Shown: piece by piece, positions 51,540 through 63,350 of the stretch
How positions within the stretch are numbered: position 1 is the first letter of the stretch
Layout of the letters: each line of letters starts with the position of its first letter
Origin: Scylla paramamosain
Taxonomy: Eukaryota > Arthropoda > Malacostraca > Decapoda > Portunidae
Length of the DNA: 64,000 bases
Direction: 5' to 3'
NCBI RefSeq assembly: GCF_035594125.1
Contig: NC_087197.1
Span: forward strand, 6,535,352 to 6,599,351
Made by a program: the position numbers and the translations under genes
Notes under the pieces: generated by a model
The model's input: only the letters and a program-made list of their open reading frames with translations
What the model was told of the DNA's origin: nothing
The model's database searches: none

Positions 51540-52699
51540 ATGGCGACTCCTACACCAGCCTCGGAGTCCCCATCTGGGGAGGGGACCATAAAATTAATGT
51601 CCCCAGGTCGGACTGCCTTTCTGTTGACGACCCCAAGTGTCTTGACACCCCCCTCAACTTTTTCTTCATTAACTTCTGCAACATTCGTGGTCTAAGATCT
51701 AATTTTCAATCTGTAAAACACCACCTCTCCTCTTCTAGACCTCATCTTCTTTTCCTCACTGAAACTCAGGTATCTGAGGCAACTGACAGTAGCCCCTTTT
51801 CTGTTCCCTCCTACTTTCTCTATCCTCATTTTCGATCCAAAGCTGGATGCTGCGTTTACGAGTATGTGCGCAATGACTTAACTTGCTCTCGTGCCCACGC
51901 TCTTGAATCTTCCGAGTTTTCCACCATCTGGCTACGACTACAGAGTCACTCTCATACTAAATTTTTCTGTGCTGTATACCTCTCTCCTAACTCCTCTGAC
52001 TATAAGAAATTCTTTGACTACTTAACTTCCAAAGTGGAGCACATTCTGATCCTCTTCCCTTTTGCAGAGATCTCCATTCTTGGAGACTTCAATGTTCACC
52101 ACCAGCTTTGGCTTTCCTCTCCCTTCACTGACCATCCTGGTGAACTAGCCTACAACTTTGCTATCCTCCATGACCTAGAGCAATAGGTACAACACCCTAC
52201 TCGTATTCCTGACCATCTTGGAGATACGCCCAACATTCTTGACCTTTTCCTGACCTCTAATCCTTCTGCTTATGCTGTCACCCTTTCTTCTCCGTTGGGC
52301 TCCTCAGATCACAATCTCATATCTTTATCTTGTCCTATCACTCCAATCCCTCCTCAGGATCCCCCTAAGCGAAGATGCCTCTGGCGTTTTGCCTCTGCTA
52401 GTTGGGGAGACCTGAGGAGGTATTTTGCTGATTTTCCTTGGAATGACTACTGCTTCTGTGTCAGAAACCCGTCTTTGTGTGCTGAGCGCATAACAGAGGT
52501 GATAGTGTCTGGCATGGAGGCATACATTCCTCACTCTTTTTCTCGTCTTAAACCTTCTAAACCTTGGTTTAACACAGCTTATTCTCGTGCTATACATGAT
52601 AGAGAGGTGGCCCACAAAAGGTACTTAAGCCTTCCATCACCAGAATCTCATGCACTTTATATTTCTGCCGGAACCATGCCAAGTCTGTTCTCCAACTAG
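51540..52699 (+). pseudogene. LINE-A copy 5: endonuclease and linker
   Basis: An ATG at about 51,540, then frames 51866-52186 ([49 protein letters not shown], the APE Asp/Asn motif) and 52295-52699 ([13 protein letters not shown], the catalytic SDH motif, then the linker with [11 protein letters not shown] and [14 protein letters not shown]). The catalytic Glu motif (LTETQ) is at about 51,755 in another frame. A TAG (about 52,184) and frameshifts break it. Confidence 0.8.
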
Positions 52700-52899
52700 C
52701 CAAAAACTCCTTCATTAACAGAAAAAGTCAAAACCTTTCAAGATCTAACTCCCCTCGTGATTTCTGGCATCTAGCCAAAAATATCTCCAATAACTTTGCT
52801 TCTTCTTCTTTCCCTCCTCTACTTCAACCAGATGGCACCACTGCTATCACATCTATTTCTAAAGCTGAACTCATTGCTCAAACCTTTGCTAAAAACTCT

Positions 52900-54607
52900 A
52901 CCTTGGACGATTCTGGGCTTGTTCCTCCCTCTCCTCCACCCTCTGACTACTTCATGCCACCTATTAAAATTCTTCGCAATGAAGTTTTCCATGCCCTCGC
53001 TGGCCTAAACCCTCGGAAGGCTTATGGACCTGATGGGGTCCCTCCTATTGTTCTCTGAAACTGTGCCTCCGTGCTTGCACCTTGCCTAGTCAAACTCTTT
53101 CAGCTCTGTCTGTCAACATCTATCTTAACTTCTTGCTGGAAGTTTACCTACCTTCAACCTGTTCCTAAAAAAGGTGACCGTTCTAATCCCTCAAACTACT
53201 GTCCTATTGCTTTAATTTCCTGCCTATCTAAAATTTTTGAATCTATCCTCAACAGGAAGATTCTTAAACATCTATCACTTCACAACTTTCTATATGACTG
53301 CCAGTATGGGTTCCATCAGGGCCGCTCTACTGGTGATCTTCTGGCTTTCCTTACTGAGTCTTGGTCATCCTCTTTTAGAGATTTTGGTGAAACTTTTGCT
53401 GTTACCTTGAACATATCAAAAGCTTTTGATAGAGTCTGGCACAAAGCTTTGATTTCCAAACTACCCTCCTACGGTTTCTATCCTTCTCTCTGTAACTTCA
53501 TCTCAAGTTTCCTTTCTGACCGTTCTATTGCTGTTGTGGTAGACGGTCACTGTTCTTCTCCTAAATCTATTAACAGTGGTGTTCCTCAGGGTTCTGTCCT
53601 GTCACCCACTCTCTTCTTATTATTCATTAATGATCTTCTAAACCAAACTTCTTGTCCTATCCACTCCTACGCTGATGATACCACCCTGCACTTTTCCACG
53701 TCTTTTCATAGACGTCCAACCCTTCAGGAGGTAAACATATCACCCAAGGAAGCCACAGAACGCCGACTTCTGATCTTTCTAAAATTTCTGATTGGGGCAG
53801 AGCAAACTTGGTATTGTTCAATGCCTCAAAAACTCAATTCCTCCATCTAGCAACTCGACACAACTTTCCAGACAACTATCCCCTCTTCTTCAATGACACT
53901 CAACTGTCCCCCTCTTCTGAACTTCCTCGGTCTGTCCTTTACTTATAATCTGAACTGGAAACTTCACATCTCATCTCTAGCTAAAACAGCTTCTATGAAG
54001 TTAGGTGTTCTGAGACGTCTCCGCCAGTTTTTCTCACCCCCCCAGCTGCTAACTCTGTACAAGGGCCTTATCCGTCCATGTATGGAGTATGCTTCACATG
54101 TCTGGGGGGGGTTCCACTCATACTGCTCTTCTAGACAGGGTGGAATCAAAAGCTTTTCGTCTCATCAACTCCTCTCCTCTAACTGACTGTCTTCAGCCTT
54201 TCTCTCACCGCCGCAATGTGTCATATCTAGCTGTCTTCTACTGCTATTTTCATGCTAACTGCTCTTCTGATCCTGCTAACTGCATGCCTCCCCTCCTTCC
54301 GCGGCCTCGCTGCACAAGACTTTCTTCTTTCTCTCACCCCTATTCTGTCCATCTCTCTAACGCAAGAGTTAACCAGTATTCTCAATCATTCATCCCTTTC
54401 TCTCGTAAATTCTGGAACTCCCTGCCTGCTTCTGTATTTCCACCTTCCTATGACTTGAATTCCTTCAAGAGGGAGGTTTCAAGACACTTATCCACCAATT
54501 TTTTGACCACTGCTTTGACCCTTTTATGGGACTGGCATTTCAGTGGACATTTTTTTTATCAGATTTTTGTTGCCCTTGGCCAGTGTCCTTCCTACATAAA
54601 AAAATAA
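52900..54607 (+). pseudogene. LINE-A copy 5: reverse transcriptase and C-terminus
   Basis: Frame 53071-53850 has PVPKKGDRSNPSNYCPIALI (the usual NYRPIA is NYCPIA), ISKAFDRVWHKAL, GVPQGSVLSPTLFLLFIND and the catalytic HSYADDTTLHFS; a one-base loss near 53,765 shifts the frame. Frames 53893-54186 and 54089-54607 carry the thumb ([18 protein letters not shown]) and the C-terminal region (FWNSLPASVFPPSYDLNSFK). The conserved TGA at 53,056-53,058 (LVLL... to stop) separates the linker from RT. The active-site residues remain. Confidence 0.8.
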
Positions 54608-54631
54608 ATAAATAAATAAATAAAATCATTT

Positions 54632-54872
<241 letters not shown>

Positions 54873-54919
54873 AATTCGAGGCGTGTGTATTGCGAAATAT
54901 TAAAGCACATGCAGTTTAA

Positions 54920-55348
54920 GTTTCCTCCTCCTGCTCCTCCTCCTCCTCTTAATGAAATGTCATATACAAGAACGTGACCTTCCCAGAAACGGACCTTCAA
55001 CTCACTCTCTTCTTCCCCTTTCCTTCCCTCACTCCTCCCCTCACCCTCTCTTGCCTTAACCCTCCTGTCTTTCCCCTTCCTTCTTTCTTCCTTTTCTCTC
55101 TTCCCCCTCCCTTCATCATTCCTTCCTCTTTCACCCTCTCCTTTCTTCACTCTTGTCTTTCTTTCTCCTTTCCTCCCTTTACCCTCTTTCCCCTTCACAC
55201 TCTCTCCCTTCCTCCTCCCTCCCCTCCTCCTTTCCCATTCCCTCCTTCCTCCCTTCTTTCCCTCCATCTATTATCTTCAGTCTACAAATATATTCTTTGT
55301 CATACCTATTTTGTTGCCTCCTTCATCCCACTCTCCCTCTCTTTACAG
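54920..55348. other. Polypyrimidine region ending in a strong 3' splice-site-like sequence
   Basis: About 400 bp of CTTCC-rich sequence on the + strand that ends CTCTCTTTACAG at 55,337-55,348. After 27 bases comes GCA|GTAAGT (donor-like). The ORF through it is low complexity. Confidence 0.6.
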
Positions 55349-55375
55349 CAAGGTGGTGTCGCTGTGGTGTTGGCA

Positions 55376-56890
55376 GTAAGTGTTTAAGTTGACTGCAAAG
55401 GAGACTCTAGAGAAACGACAACAACAATATGAAACAGTAATATCAAAGATGTTTTTTTTCAAGTTTCCATCTGCAAAGAATGAACCAAAAGGAAAAAGAA
55501 CGTGGCTTTGTTTCGGTTTTGTAGATACTGTCGTACATCACAGTCGGCACCACTCGCTTGTTTTTTTTTTATTTTATTTCCAAATAAAAAAATCTAAAAG
55601 GAAATATATTTGAGTTTCTGGAGTGCACAGGAAGTAAAGAACAGTCACTCTTATAATAATACTCTTTTAGGATAAGAATCTAACAATAGTAACAATAATA
55701 AACAGTAATGCTTCAGAGATAAAAATGATACGATTACATAAGAATACAGAGATTTAACACAAAAAAAAGCTACGCAAAAGTAAAACCTTCTACTGACAAA
55801 ACAAAAATATCTATGTTATCTTTTTTCAACTCAGATAACCAGATAAACATTTTTTTTTTTATAGCTCATGTGTCTATCCGCTTAGAACACTTCCTGTGAC
55901 GCAACGATAGCTATTGTGTGTGTATTGAGGCAAGGAAAGGTGAGGTGTGCGACTGGACTTGGTGAATAAGAGTTGCCAGGAGCAACGAGAGCAAGTGATG
56001 TAAGGAACGTGGGCTTACAAAGAGTATTTTGTTGGGCATACACGTTATTTTCTTATCCTGTGTTGTGTAACCTTCACCATGTTCCCAATATTGTTACGAA
56101 GCTTTAAATGTCGTGTGTGTGTTGTTGTAGTTACTTTGTCTAATGTTTCTTCGTCACCGTGAGAAAAATAAATAAATAAAACATAAGCAAATAAAACAGA
56201 ATAAAGACTGGCGTGTCCTGACTTTTGTTGTTGTTGTTGTTGTTACTATTACTGCTGCTGTCACTGCTACTACTACTACTACTACTACTACTATTACTAC
56301 CACTAACAACAGCAACAACAACAGCAACGACAACGACAACGAAGTAAAAAATAATTACAAGGAAACACAACACTTTAGAAGAAATAAAATATAAATATTG
56401 TGAAAATTAGTTTTAAACACTAAAATTACTTTACTACTTCACATCAACATTTCTTCCTTGATTAACAGTTTTCTTCCCTTCCTTTCTCCCTCCCCAATCT
56501 TCCTTCTCTTCTCCAAGGAAGAGGTGAGAATCTTGGAAGAAGAAAACTCTTACTCTCATTTGGCAAAGACTCAAGACTACACAACTTCTTGAAACTGTAG
56601 AAAGTCCAAGGAGTGAGCAGAAACAGACAGACACACACACAGAAATAGATAAACAGAGAGAGAAAATAGACTGACAAGAACACAGGGACAGTACCACACA
56701 CACACATTATTAGTAGAGATAAGAAATACAACTTTTCATAAACCATTTTGAATTTACCTGTATGTGTGTGTGTGTGTGTGTGTGTAGGAGTGAGTATACG
56801 AGGTAACACAATCTAAAGGTATTTCATGTCAAAACGATAGTATCAAACAAACTTATGAATAGCAAACAAGGAAGACAGTACCAAACATTT

Positions 56891-56940
<50 letters not shown>

Positions 56941-57125
56941 TCTCTCCAAAACACACACACAGGAATTCATGCAAACACACACACAAAAAAAAACTCAGAA
57001 CAAAACAAGGCGACACAAAATCACCTGGGCTCCTTGAAAATGACAATTCATATTCACAGAGAGTCAGGGAGAGACTAAACATTTTGAAGTTCATGCACTC
57101 CTTCATTCTTTCGTCTCGCTTTTGT

Positions 57126-57126
<1 letters not shown>
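55376..57126. other. Unclassified region with short microsatellites
   Basis: TTG/CTA/CAA triplets at about 56,220-56,345, GT at 56,762-56,786, CA at 56,892-56,937. No gene or transposon recognised. Confidence 0.5.
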
Positions 57127-57218
<92 letters not shown>

Positions 57219-57225
57219 TCTCTGT
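57127..57225. repeat. (CT)n microsatellite
   Basis: About 45 CT units with a CCC interruption near the end. Confidence 0.97.
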
Positions 57226-57345
57226 AACACTATATTCATGTTTAAAAATTGAGAAAAGAATAGGTGAAGGTTTTCAAATTATCGTAAAAATGGAAAATAT
57301 GAGAGTGAATCCGTGAAGTGTTACATGAGGTGGAGTGGAGATGCC

Positions 57346-57364
57346 TGTAGTAGTGGTAGTAGTG

Positions 57365-57404
<40 letters not shown>

Positions 57405-57470
57405 AGGTGGTTACAATAACAGCTTATCATAAAAGTAGCAGTAGTAGTAGGAGTAGTAGTAGTAGTAATG
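57346..57470. repeat. (GTA)n imperfect microsatellite
   Basis: Two GTA/GTG-rich blocks, 57,346-57,410 and 57,430-57,470. The stretch 57,471-57,833 shows nothing recognisable. Confidence 0.9.
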
Positions 57471-57833
57471 GTGGTTATGTAATAGTTGTGTAAAGTAATA
57501 AGAATACCGCATGTTATGAAGGTAAAAGTAATTAATAACAATGTTTTTAGCAGCAATGAAAGCGTTGAGTACCACAACACAGCTTCTGAACACCACCACA
57601 ACAACAACAACAACAGCCACTGGATACACAATAACACTGTGAACTACCACCAACAGACTAATACACATCAGAATCCATTTACATATTCTTTTCCCCTCCC
57701 ACGTACATCTCTGAGTCTCATCATCTATACGTTAAAATACCAAAATAAGAGTAGATCACTGCAAAAGAAAAATAAATAAAACCATAAATTAATATCAAAA
57801 TAATGAAAATCTGAATCCCATTTCAAGTTTTAG

Positions 57834-58181
57834 GCGAGAAAATTATCACATTATTTCCTGCTCCTTGTACTCCTTAACCTTCTTATCTAGACGTAAAATT
57901 ATCACATTATTTCCTGCTCATTGTACTCCTTAACCTTCTTATCTAGACGTAAAATTATCACATTATTTCCTGCTCATTGTACTCCTTAACCTTCTTATCT
58001 AGACGTAAAAATTATCACATTATTTCCTGCTCATTGTACTCCTTAACCTTCTTATCTAGACGTAAAATCATCACATTATTTCCTGCTCCTTGTACTCCTT
58101 AACCCTCTTATATAGACGTAAAATTATCACATTATTTCCTGCTCCTTGTACTCCTTAACCTTCTTATCTAGACGTAAAAAT
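57834..58181. repeat. 56-bp minisatellite, about six copies
   Basis: Unit AAAATTATCACATTATTTCC followed by TGCTC(A/C)TTGTACTCCTTAAC and CTTCTTATCTAGACGT. The copies differ by a few bases and by A insertions. Tandem without spacers. Confidence 0.95.
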
Positions 58182-58486
58182 TAGCAAAATGAAAATAAAC
58201 CTCTGGAATTAAATAAAAAATCAAATGAACAATACAATGCTTAACAACTTTTAGGCGGAGCAATTATTATATTTTCTTTTCTAATTTCACGTGCCCCTCT
58301 ACCTTATTATATATACGTCAAAATATCAAAGTAAGCCACAAAGATACGCAATTATTAACCAGGTAAGAAACATTTTCACTTCATTTACGCTGCAGCAAAG
58401 TTAATTATGTTAATGACTGTTTACCTGAGCAGCACTCTCACCTGACTGACCTTTTTCATCACTTAGCCTTCATTACATAGAAATCA

Positions 58487-59069
<583 letters not shown>

Positions 59070-59458
59070 TGAAGAAAGAAAACGGTGTACCTAGCCGGTC
59101 TTCATAGAAAATGGAGAAATTACCCTTGGCGGAATAATCAATTTCAAAAAATGCTGATCTCGTTGGACAGAAAATACAGTATTAATATCATGTTTGAGGG
59201 AGCAGGAGGAGGAGGAGGAGGAAAAATAATAAAATGAAAATAATGGAGAAGGAATGAAAATAATTAAGTAAGAAAAGAATGAAAGGAGGGAAGGAGGGAG
59301 GGAGGGAGGAAAATAATAAAGGAAGGAATGGGAGAAAAAGTGATGAAGAGAAACGATGAGGAATAATTGATAAAAAGGAAAAGGATATGAGGAAAGTTGA
59401 AGAAAGGAAAAGGAGGAGATCAGGTGAACAACGAAGAAGGGGAAGATATTATAAGGTG

Positions 59459-59463
<5 letters not shown>

Positions 59464-59551
<88 letters not shown>

Positions 59552-59611
59552 TTCACTAAAGTAAATATAATTCTTCAACATTTATTTATCTTACAGGTTG
59601 AGAAATAGCCC

Positions 59612-59702
<91 letters not shown>

Positions 59703-59858
59703 CATTTCATTCACTTGGCTGACGTCAGGCAATAACTTTCTCATTAAAATTTCAAAATGTTCCTTTCTTCTTCTCTGGCACATTTTATGAGATGAATTAA
59801 GTTTTACATTTTGTATTTGCACCCACGAAACTGGAAACGAGCACTGCTTATGTATTAA

Positions 59859-59921
<63 letters not shown>
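59464..59921. repeat. Three GA/CT microsatellites
   Basis: GA 59,464-59,546, CT 59,616-59,699, CT 59,861-59,921, then GTAGT- and TCTA/TGTA-rich short repeats to about 60,060. Confidence 0.95.
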
Positions 59922-59924
<3 letters not shown>

Positions 59925-60203
59925 TGTAGTGTAGTGTAGTGTGTAGTGCGTCTCTTGTGTGATTGTGTAGTGTAGGGAATCTTTTTAAACTATCTATATA
60001 TCTCTCTATCTATCTTTCTATGTATGTATGTATGTATGTATCTGTCTGTCTATCTGCCTAGGTATCTACGAATCACCCTCTGTACATTTATAATCTACGT
60101 ATTATAATGCTGTATCATGCACGTCTATCCGATTCCAGAACATTTTTTTTTTTTACAAGCGGTAAACTCTCCCTTTATTGTAAAGTTGAGGGCACAATGT
60201 TTT

Positions 60204-60240
60204 ACATCTGTGAGTCAGTAGATTACTGACTCACAGATGT
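60204..60240. repeat. Perfect inverted repeat, 17-bp stem
   Basis: ACATCTGTGAGTCAGTA, a loop of about 3 bases, then its reverse complement, followed by a short GATGTA repeat. No function assigned. Confidence 0.9.
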
Positions 60241-60479
60241 AGATGTAGATATTAAGAGAGAGCCGCTTGAGGTGTGCTTTACACTCACAAACTAACCTTT
60301 ATATTTGAAAAAAACAGCTTAAGCCCGTCAGTGAGGGTTGCAATTGTGTTATTCCTTTCTCGTAGTTATTCCTCTTCAGAAAGCAATGATTCGTGTCTTA
60401 ACATCAGGGGCTTCTTTCAATGATAAACTTGGGGAATTCCCTCTGTGATATCGTACTTGTATATCACTATGAGTTTATG

Positions 60480-61030
60480 TCTTTTCTTGTTTTGTTCACC
60501 TTACTAATGCAAGAGTTAAACAATGTATTCACTCTTTCACTGGCACACACAGGAGTTCTGTTTGGCATCTTATTTCCACGTCCCTACGGCTTTGTATTTA
60601 TTCTTATTCTGTCCATCTTCCTAATGCAAGAGTTAAGCAGTATCTTAACTCTCACATCTTTCACTAGCAAACTCAGGAATTCTGTTTGATGCTGTATTCC
60701 CACAGCCCTATGATTTTATGCTTATTTCTAACTATACTCTGTCCACCTTACTAGCGCAAGAGTTCACCGGTATATTCACTCTCACCATTCACTAAAAAAC
60801 TTAAGCTGACGTCGAATTTCCATCCATCTCTTAACGATTTTCTACTTTTTATTTTGATCATATGTCCACTTTATTAATGCACGAGATATCGTGTTTTCAC
60901 ATACCTAATAACTTCCATTTTATTCTTATCAATTGACTGTTCAACTCACTAACGCAAGAATTTAAAAAATGCATCCACTATTCCACCTCTTTCAGCGGCA
61001 AACTCTGGAACTCTTTTCAGGATTATAATT
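60480..61030 (+). repeat. Tandem array derived from the LINE-A 3' ORF segment
   Basis: About five diverged units of roughly 120 bp (the fourth is shorter). Each contains a variant of TCCACCTTACTAATGCAAGA followed by AGTTAA, then TATTCACTCTTTC, AAACTC-AGGA-TTCT and a TATTTCCAC-CCCTA-G segment. In LINE-A these occur in this order only once, encoding the YSVHLSNARVNQ to PPSYDLN region. So a piece of a LINE was duplicated head to tail and then diverged. No intact frame remains. Confidence 0.8.
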
Positions 61031-61075
61031 TTCTTCAACACCACCTTTAGCTATATTGGTCTCCCTTCCTCTCAC

Positions 61076-61077
<2 letters not shown>

Positions 61078-61164
<87 letters not shown>
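61078..61164. repeat. (CT)n microsatellite
   Basis: About 43 CT units directly before a LINE-B fragment. Confidence 0.97.
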
Positions 61165-61168
<4 letters not shown>

Positions 61169-61340
61169 AGAACAAAAGGCAAGGTGCAACAAGCCATCAA
61201 GTGTACACGTATCAGTCCCTGTATGAAGCACACCTACCTTTTTTCACCTATCATCCCCACCCATAAATGTGCCTTTTTTTTTTTTTTTTTTAAGCTCCCT
61301 CATGACTCGGCATTAACAGCTCAATTACCTATCTTGTTCC
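61169..61340 (-). mobile_element. Diverged LINE-B 3' end fragment
   Basis: - strand match to the LINE-B tail: AGTCCCTGTATGAAGCACACCTACC corresponds to CAGTCCCTGTATGAAATATACC in other copies, then the CATCCCCA-CCATAAA segment. A T-run near 61,270 replaces part of it. Confidence 0.7.
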
Positions 61341-61599
61341 TTCTGTGAAGGACTTCATGATTCCAGTGGTAGTTTAACAAGCATTGTACCTCACTTGCTT
61401 CATCAACTCTGTGCCGCTTGACAACACTCGCATTATTGAAGAGAGAAAGCGTTTAATCCTTTCTGCACAATAAATTTCTGAACTTCCTCACATCCTTTAA
61501 CCAGAATGCGTAGAACAAATCCTCTATAATTAGTCAGAATATAACAAAGATGTAGTAAATCATGGCGGATGTTTAATTCTATATAATTTATAACTCCAT

Positions 61600-62510
61600 T
61601 ATGGAAGAAAATATATCGCAAATTTTAAATCCCTTAGTGGCATCCAGATCACAATGTTACTGAAAACGCACCACAACAAGTGTCCCAGGTTGAAACCACT
61701 CTGGAGCTCCCTGCCTGCTTCTGTCACGCCACACTCCCCACGAATGAATGCCTTTGAGAAGACATAACCACTCTGGAGCTCCCTGCCTGCTTCTGTCACG
61801 CCACACTCCCCATGAATGAATGTCTTTAAGGAGATATGTTTCAAGACACATCCTCCAATTTTGGATTATATTTTTAATAATTTTCTTTAGGGATTGGCAC
61901 ATGAATGGGCCTTTGTTTCTCCCTTTGTTGCTCTTCACCAGAGCCCCTCTTTCAGAAAAAAAAAATCTTGAACTACTTGATTATATAAACATTTCTTATG
62001 AACACTAACATTTGTGTTCTCCAGACTTTAATGAAACGGATGTATTATTTGTGAAAGCGTATCAGACAACGTGTCCTTGGATACACTCAGATGATTTTTT
62101 TAATTCCTTGGCAATGAAACGCAAAAATTTTCCATCTTATAAACTTTAAATCCTCTTGTGTCATCCAGCTTATAATGAAACAGATGCGTTATCACTGCTA
62201 GCATACAAGAACACGTGTTACTCTCACACTACTTCACACAGATGATAAAAAGAAAAAAAAAAGTAAAATCCTCTATCTTATGAAGTTTAACTCCTGATGT
62301 GTCATCAAGTTTATAATGAAACAGAAGCATCATTACTGTCAACATACAAGCACACGTGTCACTACATTCACACAGATGATAAAATAAAAACAAACATAAA
62401 CATCGTAAAATCCAACATCCTACAAACTCTAAAACCTCTCATGGCATCACATTATAATTGAACCTCCACGGTGTTGCTGGAAACGTACAGAAACACGTGT
62501 CCTTCACCGT
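61600..62510. repeat. Degenerate tandem array of about 130-bp units, interrupted by a LINE 3' end
   Basis: Units share an order of short blocks: AAATCCTCT, GTGTCATC(C/A)AG, TTATAATGAAACAGA, ACATACAAG(A/C)ACACGTGT, CACACAGATGAT. Units lie at about 62,000-62,140, 62,141-62,270, 62,271-62,400 and 62,401-62,510; a partial unit at 61,610-61,690 is separated by the LINE-like insert. Not matched to a known transposon. Confidence 0.75.
61694..61962 (+). mobile_element. Old LINE-A-like 3' end with a 72-bp duplication
   Basis: Reads CTCTGGAGCTCCCTGCCTGC (as in SLPAS-type LINE-A C-terminus), then a TTTCAAGACACATC stretch, the GGGATTGGCACATGAATGGG 3' end segment and an A-tail. The first 72 bp are duplicated in tandem (61,694-61,765 and 61,766-61,837). 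It belongs to a related but distinct family. Confidence 0.75.
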
Positions 62511-63350
62511 CCTATCTTTTGTACCTCGGTCGCTTCTCGCCAAGGAGGTTCAATAAAGACTCCTCTCTCAGCGCTGGTCGTCTCATGGTCAGCCAGGAAT
62601 GAACACTCGCGCACCACAAGGTATGGAATCAATCTACATATGGAATACCACTTTCCTTTTTCCTTTGCATCGTTTCAGCTTCAATACATTCCCACGTGGG
62701 CATAAAGGGAAGGTAAATAATGATTGTAATGTTGCTGTGGATTCTGTTGCAGTTCCGTGAATTTGTCCAGCTGCATCCAGTGTGCCTTGCCGGAGGTTTC
62801 ATTTAGTTATTTTTTTATGTATTTTTTTTTTCTTCTCTTCTCTTTTCTCCATCATACCTTACTCTGCCATATGTTTTTATCTCTTCTTATATAATATTTC
62901 TGCTAATTGTTAGAGGTTTCTTTACTTTTTAATATTTTTTTCCTCCTCTTTCTCCTACTTATTCTTTTCTTCTTCCCACACTATCCCTTTATACTTTTAA
63001 CTTCTCTTCATACTCTTTTCTTTCTTCCTCAAGTAACACTTCTACCAATAACACGTCACGGTCTAACCTATTCCACATAACTACCCAAATATGTTCTCCT
63101 CTATACTAATTAATTATCTAGCCATTGTTTTTTTTCGTTCCACTTAATTCACAAGTAACTGTCCAAATATTAAAGTGCCATGTTCTCCTTTATCCCATCT
63201 AATTAACTGACCTTCCTCTTGTATCCCATCTAACTAGCCGTTTCTATGGCGCTGCTCGTAAGCTGCCACGGCGACAGAGCTCCTCCCTTTTAACCCTAAT
63301 TTCTACACATCTACTAAATTCTCAAGCTGCTGGATTTGACACAAGTGACA
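62511..63350. other. Unclassified region, probable LINE leader near its end
   Basis: AT-rich with TCTTC-rich stretches. The last 100-150 bp before 63,351 may be the leader of the L2-like LINE that follows; I see nothing else. Confidence 0.4.

Noticed and set aside
57834..58181. CRISPR-like array
   Set aside because: Units are contiguous 56-bp copies without unique spacers, and the genome is eukaryotic.
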